Shown here: positions 35,695 through 46,098 of the stretch, piece after piece
Layout of the letters: each line of letters opens with the position of its first letter
How positions within the stretch are numbered: the first letter of the stretch is position 1
Assembly: GCF_016907365.1 (NCBI RefSeq)
Contig: NZ_JAFBBV010000001.1
Span: 1,302,001-1,366,000, forward strand
Direction of reading: 5' to 3'
DNA: 64,000 bases
DNA from: Oerskovia paurometabola
Lineage (GTDB): Bacteria; Actinomycetota; Actinomycetes; Actinomycetales; Cellulomonadaceae
Translations under genes and position numbers: made by a program
Notes under the pieces: model-generated
Told to the model about the DNA's origin: nothing
Database searches by the model: none
What the model saw: only the letters and a program-made list of their open reading frames with translations

Positions 35695-37898
35695 GCGGGT
35701 GCTCCGTTCGTGCCGGGCTCGGTGGTCGAGCCCGCCTGTGCCTGGATGGCCGTGATGGCCACGGTGTTGACGATGTCCTGGACCAGGGCACCGCGCGAGA
35801 GGTCGTTCACGGGCTTGTTCAGGCCCTGGAGGACGGGGCCCACCGCGATGGCGCCCGCCGAGCGCTGCACCGCCTTGTAGGTGTTGTTGCCCGTGTTGAG
35901 GTCGGGGAAGATGAAGACCGTCGCCTTGCCGGCGACGTCCGAGCCCGGCATCTTGGACGCCGCCACCGACGCGTCGACCGCGGCGTCGTACTGGATGGGG
36001 CCCTCGACGAACAGGTCGGGGCGGCGCGTGCGCACGAGCTCGGTCGCCGAGCGCACCTTGTCGACGTCCACGCCCGAGCCGGACTCGCCGGTCGAGTAGG
36101 ACAGCATCGCGACGCGCTGGTCGATGCCGAACTGGAGGGCCGTCGCGGCCGACGAGATCGCGATGTCCGCGAGCTGGGTGTCGGTCGGGTCCGGGTTCAC
36201 GGCGCAGTCGCCGTAGACCAGGACCCGGTCCTCGAGGCACATGAGGAACACCGAGGACACGACCGAGACGCCCGGCACGGTCTTGATGATCTCGAACGAC
36301 GGCTTGATGGTGTGGGCCGTCGTGTGGCGCGCCCCCGAGACCATGCCGTCGGCCAGGCCCAGGTGGACCATCATGGTGCCGAAGTACGACACGTCCGGGA
36401 CGATCTCGCGCGCACGCTCGACCGTCATGCCCTTGTGGGCGCGCAGCCTCGTGTACTCCTCGGCGAAGCGCTCGACGAGCTCGGGGTCGTGCGGGTCGAT
36501 CACGGTCGCGGCGTCGATGTCGAGGCCCAGCTCGGTCGCGCGCGCACGGATCGACTGCTCGTCGCCCAGGATCGTCAGGTCGGCGACCTGGCGGCCCAGC
36601 AGGGTCGAGGCCGCACGCAGGATGCGGTCGTCGTCGCCCTCGGGCAGCACGATGTTCTTGCGGTCGGACCGGGCCCGCGAGAGCAGCTCGTACTCGAACA
36701 TGAGCGGCGTGACGACCTCCGGGCGCGGCACGTCGAGACCCGCGACGAGCGCGGCGCCGTCGACGTTCTGCTCGAACAGCGCGAGCGCCGTGTCGACCTT
36801 GCGCTGCGACTCCTTGGACACCCGACCGCGCACGCGCGACGCGGCGCTCGCCGACCGGAACGTCCCGAGGTCCGTGCGGATGATCGGCAGGCTCGGGTCG
36901 AGGGCCTCGACCAGGCGACCCGTCGAGTCGGTCGGGTAGAAGCCGCCGTTGAGCACGATCCCCGCGAGCGACGGGAAGTTGCGCGCCTGGTGGGCCGCGA
37001 GCAGACCGATGAGGATGTCGCTGCGGTCACCGGGCGTGATGACCACGGCGCCGTCGACGAGCTTCTCGAGCAGGTGCTCGAGCGACATGGCGCCGACCAG
37101 CAGGTCGAGGACCTCACGGCCCAGCAGCTCGGGGTCGCCGAGCGCGAGCCGTCCGCCCACGGCCTCCATGATCGCGGCCACGGTCGGTGCGTTGAGGAAC
37201 GGGTCCTCGGGGATGGCCCACCCGGGCAGCGAGCCCGACGCCGAGTGGGGGCCCTGGCCCTCGGGCGTGATCGTCGAGAGCTGGGCGCGCACCTGGTCGA
37301 TGCTCTCGGGACGGCAGCGGTTCGCGATGACCGCGATGGGCTGGGCGTGGTTCGAGCGGAGCTCGTTGACGCTGACCTCGGTGAGGTTCGCGATGGCCTC
37401 GGGCGTGCGGTCGCGGCCCGAGACGACCAGGAGCACCGGGGCGCCCAGGTTGGCCGCGATGCGCGCGTTGAACGCGAGCTCGGTCGGGCCTGCGACGTCC
37501 GTGTAGTCGGTGCCGACGATCACCACGAAGTCGCACTGCTTGGCGACCTCGTGGTACCGGGCGACGATCTGGGCGAGGGCCGCCTCGGGGTCGGCGTGGA
37601 CGTCGTCGTACGTGACGCCCATGGCCTCCTCGTAGGTGAGGTCGACACCGTCGTGCGCGAGCAGCAGCTCGAGCACGTAGTCGCGGTCAGCGGCGGGGGG
37701 TACAGCGGCGGAGCCGGCCCCGTCGACGGGGGCGGTGGCCCCCGCGACGGAGCTCGGGGCGGTCCGGGTCACGGGCCGGAAGACCCCGACCCGCTGGACC
37801 CGACGGGTCAGCAGGTCGAGGACGCCCAGCGCGATCGTGGACTTCCCCGTCTCGCCCTCGGGTGAGGCGAGGTAGATGGATCGGGCGGTGCTGGTCAC
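35691..37898 (-). CDS. pta: Phosphate acetyltransferase, long form with N-terminal regulatory domains
   Basis: Interconverts acetyl-CoA and acetyl phosphate. 735 residues: a dethiobiotin-synthetase-like P-loop domain ([14 protein letters not shown], about 10-23), a DRTGG domain near 240-350, and the C-terminal catalytic domain starting near 400 with [15 protein letters not shown] and ending near 730. GTG 37898 overlaps the phosphoketolase stop by 4 bases (GTGA), and the pta stop overlaps ackA. Translation coupling across all three genes is likely. Confidence 0.95.
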   Translation of the reverse strand: MTSTARSIYLASPEGETGKSTIALGVLDLLTRRVQRVGVFRPVTRTAPSSVAGATAPVDGAGSAAVPPAADRDYVLELLLAHDGVDLTYEEAMGVTYDDVHADPEAALAQIVARYHEVAKQCDFVVIVGTDYTDVAGPTELAFNARIAANLGAPVLLVVSGRDRTPEAIANLTEVSVNELRSNHAQPIAVIANRCRPESIDQVRAQLSTITPEGQGPHSASGSLPGWAIPEDPFLNAPTVAAIMEAVGGRLALGDPELLGREVLDLLVGAMSLEHLLEKLVDGAVVITPGDRSDILIGLLAAHQARNFPSLAGIVLNGGFYPTDSTGRLVEALDPSLPIIRTDLGTFRSASAASRVRGRVSKESQRKVDTALALFEQNVDGAALVAGLDVPRPEVVTPLMFEYELLSRARSDRKNIVLPEGDDDRILRAASTLLGRQVADLTILGDEQSIRARATELGLDIDAATVIDPHDPELVERFAEEYTRLRAHKGMTVERAREIVPDVSYFGTMMVHLGLADGMVSGARHTTAHTIKPSFEIIKTVPGVSVVSSVFLMCLEDRVLVYGDCAVNPDPTDTQLADIAISSAATALQFGIDQRVAMLSYSTGESGSGVDVDKVRSATELVRTRRPDLFVEGPIQYDAAVDASVAASKMPGSDVAGKATVFIFPDLNTGNNTYKAVQRSAGAIAVGPVLQGLNKPVNDLSRGALVQDIVNTVAITAIQAQAGSTTEPGTNGAPA

Positions 37899-40390
37899 TC
37901 GTTGTCGCCTCCGGTAGCGGCGGCCGCGTCGTACGACGGGCCGCTCCCTTCTGTCGCGGTGTCGCCCGCGTCGGGCCACACCCAGTCACGGACCGAGGGG
38001 ATGTCCTCGCCGTGCTCTCTCGTGTACTGCCGTGCCTCGAGGCGGGCGTCGACCATCTTCTGGCGCAGGCCCGCCGCCTTCGAGCGCAGCGACGGCACGC
38101 GGTCGATGACGTCGATCACCAGGTGGAACCGGTCCAGGTCGTTGAGCATGACCATGTCGAACGGCGTGGTGGTCGTGCCCTCCTCCTTGTAGCCGCGCAC
38201 GTGGATGTTGTCGTGCCCGTTGCGGCGGTAGGTCAGGCGGTGGATGAGCCACGGGTACCCGTGGTACGCGAAGACCACGGGCTTGTCCGTGGTGAAGAGC
38301 GTGTCGAAGTCGCGGTCGGAGAGCCCGTGCGGGTGCTCCTTCTCGTCCTGCAGGCGCATGAGGTCCACGACGTTGACGACGCGCACCTTGAGGTCGGGCA
38401 GGTGCTGACGCAGCAGGTCGGCCGCAGCGAGCGTCTCCAGGGTCGGGACGTCGCCCGCGCAGCCGAGCACGACGTCGGGGTCCTCGCCCGGGACCTCGCT
38501 GCCCGCCCACTCCCAGATGCCCAGGCCCCGGGTGCAGTGCGCGACCGCCTGGTCCATGGTGAGGAAGTTCGGCGCCGGCTGCTTGCCCGCGACCACGACG
38601 TTGACGTACTGGCGCGAGCGCAGGACGTGGTCGTACGTCGAGAGCAAGGTGTTGGCGTCCGGCGGCAGGTAGACGCGGACGATCTCCGCCTTCTTGTTCA
38701 CGACATGGTCGATGAAGCCCGGGTCCTGGTGGCTGAAGCCGTTGTGGTCCTGGCGCCACACGTGGCTCGAGAGCAGGTAGTTGAGGCTCGCGATCGGGCG
38801 GCGCCACGGGATGTCGTTCGTGATCTTGAGCCACTTGGCGTGCTGGTTGAACATCGAGTCGATGATGTGGATGAACGCCTCGTAGCACGAGAACAGGCCG
38901 TGGCGACCCGTCAGCAGGTAGCCCTCGAGCCACCCCTGGCACTGGTGCTCGGACAGCATCTCCATGACGCGACCCGCCCGCGCGAGGTGCTCGTCGACGT
39001 CGGGCCCGAAGAAGTCCGCGTTCCACTGCTTGTCCGTGACCTCGTAGACGGCCTGCAAGCGGTTCGACGCGGTCTCGTCGGGGCCGAAGATCCGGAAGTT
39101 GTCCGGGTTGAGGCGCACCACGTCCGTGAGCCACTGGCCCAGGACCCTGGTCGCCTCCGACATGCCCCCACCGGGCGCGCTGACCTCGACCGCGTAGTCG
39201 CGGAAGTCGGGCAGGCGCAGGTCCTTGAGCAGCAGGCCGCCGTTGGTGTGCGGGTTGTCGCTCATGCGCAGCGTGCCACGGGGCGCCAGGCGAGCGACGT
39301 CCGCGTCGAGACGGCCCTCGTCGTCGAACAGCTCGTGGACGCGGTAGGAGTCAAGCCAGTCCTTGAGGTCCTGCAGGTGCTCGGGGGTGTCGCGCGCGCT
39401 CGCGAGCGGCACCTGGTGCGAGCGCCAGGAGTCCTCGGTCTTCTTGCCGTCGATCGTCTTGGGGCCCGTCCACCCCTTGGGGGTGCGGAAGACGATCATG
39501 GGCCACGCCGGGCGCTCGTCGTTGCCCGCTGCGGCGTCGGCCTTGATCTGCGCGATGTGGTTGAGCACCTCGTCGAGCAGGACCCCGAAGCGCCGGTGGA
39601 CCTCGTAGTGGTCCTCGCCGTCGAACCCGCCCGTGAAGAAGTACGGGGTGTGCCCGTAGCCGATCATGAGGTCGCGCAGCTCGTCGTCGCTGATGCGCCC
39701 GAGGATCGTGGGGTTCGCGATCTTGTACCCGTTGAGGTGCAGGATCGGCAGCACGACACCGTCGTTGACGGGGTTGACGAACTTGTTCGAGTGCCAGCTC
39801 GTGGCCAGGGGGCCGGTCTCGGCCTCGCCGTCGCCCACGACCGCGGCGACCAGGAGGTCCGGGTTGTCGAACGCGGCGCCGTAGGCGTGCGAGAGCGCGT
39901 AGCCGAGCTCGCCGCCCTCGTGGATCGACCCCGGGGTCTCCGGGGCGACGTGCGAGGGGATGCCGCCCGGGAACGAGAACTGGCGGAACAACCGGCGCAG
40001 GCCCTCGGTGTCCTGGGTGATGTCCGAGTAGACCTCCGAGTACGTGCCCTCGAGGTACGAGTTCGCGACCAGGCCGGGCCCACCGTGACCGGGGCCCGTG
40101 ACGTAGATCGTCGACTGCTCACGCTCGACGATCGCGCGGTTCAGGTGCGCGTACAGGAAGTTCAGGCCCGGCGTCGTGCCCCAGTGGCCGAGGAGGCGCG
40201 GCTTGACGTCGTCGCGGGTGAGGGGCTCGCGCAGCAGCGGGTTCGCGAGCAGGTAGATCTGGCCCACCGACAGGTAGTTGGCGGCCCGCCACCACCCGTC
40301 GACGCGCGCGAGCGTCTCCTCGGAGAGGGGGGCGACCTCGGCGGATCGCCAAGGGGTTCCTTCTGTCGGACGCGAGGTGGTCGTAGTCAT
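37895..40390 (-). CDS. xfp: Phosphoketolase (xylulose-5-phosphate/fructose-6-phosphate)
   Basis: Thiamine-diphosphate enzyme that cleaves xylulose-5-P or fructose-6-P with phosphate into acetyl phosphate plus an aldose phosphate. 831 residues, normal size. Motifs: [24 protein letters not shown] near 90-110, the ThDP motif [19 protein letters not shown] near 185-203, and [19 protein letters not shown] follows GGAG. It heads the operon with pta and ackA, a compact bifid-type shunt producing acetate and ATP without pyruvate dehydrogenase. Confidence 0.96.
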   Translation of the reverse strand: MTTTTSRPTEGTPWRSAEVAPLSEETLARVDGWWRAANYLSVGQIYLLANPLLREPLTRDDVKPRLLGHWGTTPGLNFLYAHLNRAIVEREQSTIYVTGPGHGGPGLVANSYLEGTYSEVYSDITQDTEGLRRLFRQFSFPGGIPSHVAPETPGSIHEGGELGYALSHAYGAAFDNPDLLVAAVVGDGEAETGPLATSWHSNKFVNPVNDGVVLPILHLNGYKIANPTILGRISDDELRDLMIGYGHTPYFFTGGFDGEDHYEVHRRFGVLLDEVLNHIAQIKADAAAGNDERPAWPMIVFRTPKGWTGPKTIDGKKTEDSWRSHQVPLASARDTPEHLQDLKDWLDSYRVHELFDDEGRLDADVARLAPRGTLRMSDNPHTNGGLLLKDLRLPDFRDYAVEVSAPGGGMSEATRVLGQWLTDVVRLNPDNFRIFGPDETASNRLQAVYEVTDKQWNADFFGPDVDEHLARAGRVMEMLSEHQCQGWLEGYLLTGRHGLFSCYEAFIHIIDSMFNQHAKWLKITNDIPWRRPIASLNYLLSSHVWRQDHNGFSHQDPGFIDHVVNKKAEIVRVYLPPDANTLLSTYDHVLRSRQYVNVVVAGKQPAPNFLTMDQAVAHCTRGLGIWEWAGSEVPGEDPDVVLGCAGDVPTLETLAAADLLRQHLPDLKVRVVNVVDLMRLQDEKEHPHGLSDRDFDTLFTTDKPVVFAYHGYPWLIHRLTYRRNGHDNIHVRGYKEEGTTTTPFDMVMLNDLDRFHLVIDVIDRVPSLRSKAAGLRQKMVDARLEARQYTREHGEDIPSVRDWVWPDAGDTATEGSGPSYDAAAATGGDNE

Positions 40391-40632
40391 CGCACGCTCC
40401 AGCTGTACCGGGGAATGGTGGCACCTTCATACAACCTCATCCATGGGGGCAACGCATGGTTTCGACGGCCCCACGGGATGTGAGGTGCGTCTGTCGGGGA
40501 AGAAAAGGACGAAGGTCCCGACCGGCTCGTCGAGAGGTCCCGGGACGGGCGATCTTGCCCGGGACAGTGGTCTGGGTCACGTCGGGGGTCGGGGATTCTC
40601 TCGGGCCACCCCCGCGCGGCTACCGTGGAGTC

Positions 40633-41529
40633 GTGTCCGACCAGGCCCCCTCTCGCCCCGGCTTCTGGGCTGTCGCCCGCCGCCCCCGCATGATCGGCTT
40701 CCTGCTGCTCTTTCTCCTCGCGGCGGCCGTGTGCGGTCGTCTCGGGGTGTGGCAGCTCGACCGTGCCTACCAGCGGGCCGAGCTCGCCGAGCAGCACGAG
40801 ATCGCCGAGGCCGAGGCCGCCGGACCCGAAGGCCTCGGCGTGCTGCTCCCTCCGCAGTCGACCTTCCCGGGCGAGCTCGTGGGACGCCAGGCCTGGGTCG
40901 AGGGCGAGTACGAGCCCGAGGGGCAGCTCCTCGTCGCGGGGCGCGCGCTCGACGGGCGCACGGGCTACCTGGTCCTGACGCCGCTGCGCGTGAGCGACGA
41001 CGGCACGGGCGGCGAGTCCTGGGCCGGCCTGTCCGGCCCGCCCGTGGTCCCGGTCGTCCGGGGCTGGGTCCCGACGGCGGACGCCGAGGACGACGTGGCC
41101 CTCGCCGTACCCTCGGGCGAGGTGCGGGTCACCGCGTACCTCCAGGCCTCGGAGGCCGCCGGGACCGGCGGCCTGCCCGAGGGGCAGACGGACTCGATCT
41201 CCTCGGCGGCGCTCGCCAACGAGTGGGGCAACCCCATCTACGGCGGCTACCTGGTGCTCATGGAGTCCGACCCGGCCCAGCTCGCCGCGGCCGACGGCGG
41301 CCCGCACCTGCTGCCCCGTCCGACCATCGAGGGGGGCAACGGGGTCAACGTCCAGAACGCCTTCTACGCGCTCCAGTGGTGGATCTTCGGCGCGTTCGCG
41401 GTCGCCCTGTGGGTGCGGCTCGTGCGCGACGAGGCCGCGGGCGGGCGCAAGCGCTCCGACGGGGTCGGGGGCGGGATCGCGGGGCTGCCCGACCTGCCGC
41501 AGGACTCCGTCAGCCGTCCGACGGCGTGA
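40633..41529 (+). CDS. SURF1-family cytochrome c oxidase assembly protein
   Basis: 298-residue membrane protein with an N-terminal helix (MIGFLLLFLLAAAVCGRLGVWQLDRA, about 17-42) and a C-terminal helix (FYALQWWIFGAFAVALWVRLV near 248-268) around a periplasm-facing SURF1 domain. The FPGELVGRQAWVEGEY and QWWIFG features fit actinobacterial SURF1, which helps haem insertion into the aa3 oxidase. TACCGT (40621-40626) ends 6 bases before the GTG. Its last 20 bases overlap the 3' end of the convergent YceI gene. Confidence 0.88.
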   Translation: MSDQAPSRPGFWAVARRPRMIGFLLLFLLAAAVCGRLGVWQLDRAYQRAELAEQHEIAEAEAAGPEGLGVLLPPQSTFPGELVGRQAWVEGEYEPEGQLLVAGRALDGRTGYLVLTPLRVSDDGTGGESWAGLSGPPVVPVVRGWVPTADAEDDVALAVPSGEVRVTAYLQASEAAGTGGLPEGQTDSISSAALANEWGNPIYGGYLVLMESDPAQLAAADGGPHLLPRPTIEGGNGVNVQNAFYALQWWIFGAFAVALWVRLVRDEAAGGRKRSDGVGGGIAGLPDLPQDSVSRPTA

Positions 41530-42220
41530 GGTCGAGCAGCATCTCGACCGTGCCCGCGTCCTCGACCTGGACGAAGCCGAGGTTCGGCGCCGCGACGTCG
41601 TAGTCGGAGAAGGTGACGGGGATCGACCCGCTGACCTGCGCCCCGTCGCCTGTGGTCCGGGCGTCGAGGGTCGCCGTGACGTCGTGCGAGACACCCTTGA
41701 TCGTCAGCGTGCCGGTGGCCTGCACGGTGGCCGTCCCGCTCGCGAGGCTCGAGAGGTCGACGGGGGCGGTGAGGACGAAGGTCACGGTCGGGTGCTCGCC
41801 GGTGTCGAGGATGCGCAGGAACTGCCGGTCGCGTCCAGAGTCGTCGGTCTCGATCGTCGTCATGTCGACCTCGATGCTCGCCGCGGTGAGGATGCCGCCC
41901 TCGACCGTGACCTCGCCGCGGACGTCGCTCGTGCGGCCGACCACGGTCACGTCCTGCCCAGAGAGCACCTCGTCGACGCGGTAGCCCGCCTGGGAGTCGG
42001 TGTCCACGGCGTAGACGCCGTCCTGGACGCCGTCGACGGACGAGCCTGCGGCGTCGGCGCTCCCGCCGGCCGTGGCGTCGTCGGTGGCCGTCGCCGAGCC
42101 GACCGACAGGGGAGCGGCCTCCGTGCCGGCCTGCGAGCGGGCGTAGACCCACGTGCCGCCCAGCAGCAGGAGCGCGCACAGCGTCGCGATCCCGACGGTC
42201 AGCGCGATCGTCTTCTTCAT
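41510..42220 (-). CDS. YceI-family lipid-binding protein, membrane-anchored
   Basis: 236 residues with an N-terminal hydrophobic helix (ALTVGIATLCALLLLGGTWV, about 5-24), a serine/alanine-rich linker, and a YceI lipocalin-like barrel from about 65 on (GVYAVDTDSQAGYRVDEVL, LDTGEHPTVTFVLT, TLTIKGVSHDVTATLD). Such proteins bind isoprenoids or fatty acids and often respond to stress. ATG 42220 follows GAGGGG; an ATG four codons upstream is less well placed. The palindrome GTTGAACGTTCAAC lies 17 bases upstream. Confidence 0.87.
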   Translation of the reverse strand: MKKTIALTVGIATLCALLLLGGTWVYARSQAGTEAAPLSVGSATATDDATAGGSADAAGSSVDGVQDGVYAVDTDSQAGYRVDEVLSGQDVTVVGRTSDVRGEVTVEGGILTAASIEVDMTTIETDDSGRDRQFLRILDTGEHPTVTFVLTAPVDLSSLASGTATVQATGTLTIKGVSHDVTATLDARTTGDGAQVSGSIPVTFSDYDVAAPNLGFVQVEDAGTVEMLLDLTPSDG

Positions 42221-42236
42221 GGCCCCTCGCATCCTC

Positions 42237-42250
42237 GTTGAACGTTCAAC
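42237..42250. promoter_or_regulatory. Perfect 14-bp palindrome upstream of the YceI gene
   Basis: GTTGAACGTTCAAC is self-complementary over all 14 bases and lies 17-30 bases before the YceI start. The TTGAA-TTCAA form is typical of MarR-family operators. No MarR gene is in the window. Confidence 0.65.
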
Positions 42251-42416
42251 CAATCGTGAGGGCTCTTGCTGGGGAATGCCTGGAAGCAGGGCGTGGTGCC
42301 TGCTGTGCACCCGAACGTGCGCCGAGGACCTCGTCGTCCCGTCAGGTCGTCGGGCGGCGCCGGGACATGTCGGACTGGCGAGAGCGTACCGGCAGGTCAG
42401 AGCGTCGCAGGACGGC

Positions 42417-42453
42417 GTTCAGGGCGTGGCCGGACACCGGCCACGCCCTGAAC
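42417..42453 (-). terminator. Terminator of the ABC exporter operon
   Basis: Perfect 16-bp stem GTTCAGGGCGTGGCCG (42417-42432) with 42438-42453 and a 5-base loop, 21 bases after the stop of the second ABC gene. No T run. Confidence 0.8.
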
Positions 42454-42474
42454 GGTCCCGCGAGGGGAACGGGC

Positions 42475-44208
42475 TCACTCCTGCTGCCAGGAGCTCCACA
42501 GTCGCGCGTAGTCGCCACCCGCGGCGACGAGCTCGTCGTGCGGACCGATCTCGGTGATGCGCCCCCCGTCGACGACCGCGACCCGGTCGGCGTCGTGCGC
42601 AGTGTGCAGGCGGTGCGCGATCGCGACCACCGTCCGTCCTTCGAGGACGGCGTTGAGCGAGCGCTCGAGGTGCCGGGCCGCTCGCGGGTCCAGCAGCGAC
42701 GTCGCCTCGTCGAGGATCAAGGTGTGCGGGTCGAGCAGCACGAGGCGCGCGAGCGCGACCTGCTGCGCCTGCGCGGGCGTGAGCACGTGACCGCCCGAGC
42801 CGACCTCGGTCGCGAGCCCCTCGGGGAGCGTCTCGACCCAGCCACGCGCGTCGACCGCAGCAAGGGCCCCGAGCAGCGCGTCGTCGTCCGCGTGCTCGTC
42901 GGCCAGCCGCAGGTTGTCCGCGAGCGACCCGACGAACACGTGGTGCTCCTGCGTGACGAGGGCGACGTGACGGCGCAGGTCGTCGAGCGGGAGGTCGACC
43001 AGCTCGACGCCGCCGACCGTGACCGAGCCGCCCGTGGGCGGGTGGATGCCCGCGAGCATGCGCCCGAGCGTCGACTTGCCCGCGCCGGACGGACCGACGA
43101 CCGCCAGGCGCTCGCCGACCGCGAGGTCGAGGTCGATCCCGTGCAGCACGTTGTGCCCCTCGCGGTACGCGTACTCGACGTCCCGTGCCACGACGTGCTC
43201 GTCCGTGGGCACCTCGTCCCCGGCCTCGCGGTCGCTGTCGACGAGCTTGACGCCCACGATGCGCGCGAGCGAGGTCGCGGCGACCTGGATCTCGTCGAGC
43301 CAGAAGATGAGCTCCCAGACGGGCCCGGCGAGCTGGAACGCGTACATCGCGATGGTCGTCACCGCGCCGATCGTCGCGTGCCCCGTCGAGAGCAGGTAGC
43401 CGCCCCACACGATCACTGCGACGGGCGCGAGCACGAACGTGAAGTCGACCGCGGGGAACAGGACCGTGCGCAGGTTCAGCGTGTACTTCTCGGCCGCGAA
43501 GGCCTCGCGCAGGTCAGCCTCGACCCTGGCCCTGCGACGCGCGCCCAGGCGCAGGGCGTCGACGGTGCGGGCGCCCTCGACCGACTCGGTGATGGTGCCG
43601 TTGAGCGCCGCGTACGCCGCGGACTCGCGCTGGTAGCCGGGCGAGGCGCGCCGAAGGTACCAGCGGGAGACCACGACCATGAGCGGGACGCCCAGGAACA
43701 ACGACACGGCCACGAGCGGCGAGGTGAGCATGCTCGCCACGACCGTGAGCAGGATCGTGACGACCGCGACGATGAGGCGCGGGACGCCGAACCGCACGGC
43801 GTGCTGGATACGGTTGACGTCGTTGGTCGTGCGCGCGACCAGGTCTCCCGTGCCGGCGCGCTCGACGGTCGACAACGGCAGCGTCGTGACGGTCTCCAGG
43901 AAGTCCTCGCGGAGCTCGGCGAAGACCGTCTCCCCGAAGATCATCGAGGACTTCTGGGCGTAGCGGATGAGCACGGCCTGGACGAGGACCGCGCCCACGC
44001 CGATCGCGATGACCTGGTTGACGTAGGCCGACGTAGTGCCCTGGGCGACCGCGTCGACGAGGCGGCCCAGGATCCACGGGCCCGCAAGCCCGGCGATCGC
44101 CGCGACGGTGTGCAGGACCGCGAGGCCGATGAGCGGCCTGCGGTGCTCGCGGACCAGGTAGGCGGTGTGCTGGCGGACCTGGGAGGCGTCCGCGACGGGG
44201 AGCTTCAT
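42475..44208 (-). CDS. ABC exporter half-transporter with intact Walker motifs but degenerate signature
   Basis: 577 residues: six membrane helices (about 1-310) then an ATPase domain. Walker A GPSGAGKST (372-380), Q-loop LVTQE (418-422), Walker B LILDE (497-501) and the H-loop IAHR are intact. The signature motif is not LSGGQ but LTPAQ (476-480). It overlaps its partner gene by 4 bases. In a heterodimer its Walker A would pair with the good signature of the partner (consensus ATP site), and its poor signature with the partner's ruined P-loop. Substrate unknown; drugs, lipids and peptides are all possible for this family. Confidence 0.9.
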   Translation of the reverse strand: MKLPVADASQVRQHTAYLVREHRRPLIGLAVLHTVAAIAGLAGPWILGRLVDAVAQGTTSAYVNQVIAIGVGAVLVQAVLIRYAQKSSMIFGETVFAELREDFLETVTTLPLSTVERAGTGDLVARTTNDVNRIQHAVRFGVPRLIVAVVTILLTVVASMLTSPLVAVSLFLGVPLMVVVSRWYLRRASPGYQRESAAYAALNGTITESVEGARTVDALRLGARRRARVEADLREAFAAEKYTLNLRTVLFPAVDFTFVLAPVAVIVWGGYLLSTGHATIGAVTTIAMYAFQLAGPVWELIFWLDEIQVAATSLARIVGVKLVDSDREAGDEVPTDEHVVARDVEYAYREGHNVLHGIDLDLAVGERLAVVGPSGAGKSTLGRMLAGIHPPTGGSVTVGGVELVDLPLDDLRRHVALVTQEHHVFVGSLADNLRLADEHADDDALLGALAAVDARGWVETLPEGLATEVGSGGHVLTPAQAQQVALARLVLLDPHTLILDEATSLLDPRAARHLERSLNAVLEGRTVVAIAHRLHTAHDADRVAVVDGGRITEIGPHDELVAAGGDYARLWSSWQQE

Positions 44209-46034
44209 GACACGCCCTTCGAGGCGTCGGTGAGCTCGGCGGAGCCCATGGGCAGGTGGTCGTCCTCGGGGACTGCGGGCGTCTCGTCCATCGAGCGCCC
44301 GACGACGGCGCGGTAGCGCGAGGCCTCCGCGCCCTGGTGGGCGTCGTGCGGGCGGTGCAGGAGCTCACGGTGCGTGCCGTGCGTGACGACGCGGCCGTCC
44401 TCGACGAACAGGACGTCGTCGACGTGGTCGAGCACGAGCGGGCTCGCGGTCACGATGAGCGTGGTGCGCCCGCGCCGGACCTCGGCGAGGCGTTCGGCGA
44501 TGCGGGCCTCGGTGTGGGCGTCGACCGCGCTCGTGGGCTCGACGAGCACCAGGATCTCGGGGTCGGTGAGGATCGCGCGGGCCAGGGCGACGCGCTGGCG
44601 CTGGCCGCCGGACAACGAGCGGCCCTTCTCCGGGAGCTCGCCCGCGAGGCCGTCGGGCACCGAGTCCAGGACGTCGTGCGCGTCGGCGATCATGACGGCC
44701 CGCAGGAGCTCGGCCTCGAGGCTCCCGCCGCGCACGTCGATCTCCTCGCCGAGCACGCCCGAGAACAGGTGGGGCGTGGCCTCGGCGACGACGATGCGCT
44801 CGCGCACCACGTCCTTGTCGAGGTCGGAGAGCCGGATCCCGCCCAGGTGCACGGGCGTGCCCGCCTCCGCGACGTCGTCGAACCGGCCCATGCGCGTGGC
44901 GATGCGCGCCGACTCGTCCGGGTCCACGCTCACGAGCGCGACGACGCGGCCGGGCGTGAGCTCGACACCGCTCGCGTCGTCGACCAGGGCCGCCCCGGCG
45001 GGCGGCGCGGACGCCGTGCCGGGGGTTGCACCCGTCGCGGGGACGACCGAGAGCACCTTGACGAGCTTCTTCGCGGCCACGTGGGCGCGCGTGGTGATCT
45101 GGAGCGTCTGGGTCGCGATCTGCAGCGGCCACGACAGGAACGCGGCGTACCCGTAGAACGCGACGAGCTGCCCCGGGCTGATGTCCCCGGCCACGGCCGC
45201 GTGCGCGCCCAGGTACAGGACCAGGGCGACGAACAGGCCCGGCAGCAGGACCTGGAGCCCGTCGAGGTAGGACTGCGTGGTCGCGACGCGCACGCCCGTC
45301 TCGCGGACGGCCTGGGACTGGGTGCGGTAGCGGTCCGTGAAGACCCTCTCGCCGCCGATGCCGCGCAGGATGCGCAGGCCCGAGACGGTGTCCGCGCCCA
45401 GGGTGGTCAGCCGGCCCGACGCCTCGCGCTGCGCGGCCTGGCGCTGCTGGAGGGGCTTGACGAGGAACGCGAGGATGCCCGCGACGACCGGCAGCCCGAG
45501 GACCACGACGAGGCCCAGCTGGAGCGAGGTGCTCAGCATGATCCCGGCGACCACGGCGTACGCCATGAGGGAGCCCGCGAAGCGCGCGGCGATCGCGTAG
45601 ACCTCGCCCACGCGCAGCGCGTCCGACGCGACCGCCGAGACGACTTCTCCCGTGGGGAGCTCGTCCGTGATGGTGTGCCCCGAGCGCGCCACGGTGTCGC
45701 CCACGAGCTGCGAGGTGGTGAAGGCCGAGCGCAGCCAGTTCTCGATGTCGAAGCGGTGCCCGAGAGCGGCCGCGCCCACCTGCACCAGGCCGATGCCCAG
45801 CATGACCGCGGCCCAGCCGAGAAGGACCGCGCCGAAGCCCTCGTCGAGACCCTCGTCGAGCGCGCGACCGAGCACGTAGGGCATGACGGCCTGGCACACG
45901 AACGTGACCATGCCGAGCAGGACGGCGGCCAGGAGGATCCCCCACTGGCGGCGCGCGAGCCACCACAGGAAGGCACCGGGGCCGGTGAGCGGAGGGGTGC
46001 CAGGGTCGGGGAGGGGGAGGGGGCGCACGGTCAT
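44205..46034 (-). CDS. ABC exporter half-transporter lacking a P-loop
   Basis: 609 residues with the same membrane-then-ATPase layout. The expected Walker A is replaced by VALVSVDPDESARIAT (about 365-380), with no GxxGxGKS. The Q-loop glutamine is glutamate (VVAEATPH), the Walker B aspartate is V498 (VLVEPTS, with Glu kept), and the H-loop histidine is absent (TASPLVL). Only the signature LSGGQRQRVALA (474-485) is canonical. This subunit should not bind ATP normally but can complete its partner's site. ATG 46034 is chosen; GTG 46028 is possible because TAATGT lies 8 bases before it. Confidence 0.88.
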   Translation of the reverse strand: MTVRPLPLPDPGTPPLTGPGAFLWWLARRQWGILLAAVLLGMVTFVCQAVMPYVLGRALDEGLDEGFGAVLLGWAAVMLGIGLVQVGAAALGHRFDIENWLRSAFTTSQLVGDTVARSGHTITDELPTGEVVSAVASDALRVGEVYAIAARFAGSLMAYAVVAGIMLSTSLQLGLVVVLGLPVVAGILAFLVKPLQQRQAAQREASGRLTTLGADTVSGLRILRGIGGERVFTDRYRTQSQAVRETGVRVATTQSYLDGLQVLLPGLFVALVLYLGAHAAVAGDISPGQLVAFYGYAAFLSWPLQIATQTLQITTRAHVAAKKLVKVLSVVPATGATPGTASAPPAGAALVDDASGVELTPGRVVALVSVDPDESARIATRMGRFDDVAEAGTPVHLGGIRLSDLDKDVVRERIVVAEATPHLFSGVLGEEIDVRGGSLEAELLRAVMIADAHDVLDSVPDGLAGELPEKGRSLSGGQRQRVALARAILTDPEILVLVEPTSAVDAHTEARIAERLAEVRRGRTTLIVTASPLVLDHVDDVLFVEDGRVVTHGTHRELLHRPHDAHQGAEASRYRAVVGRSMDETPAVPEDDHLPMGSAELTDASKGVS

Positions 46035-46098
46035 TAACATTAGGTGTGGCCACCGACACCGGGCCACGGATTTTCGCTCAGCGTAAGGAAACCTTCCC

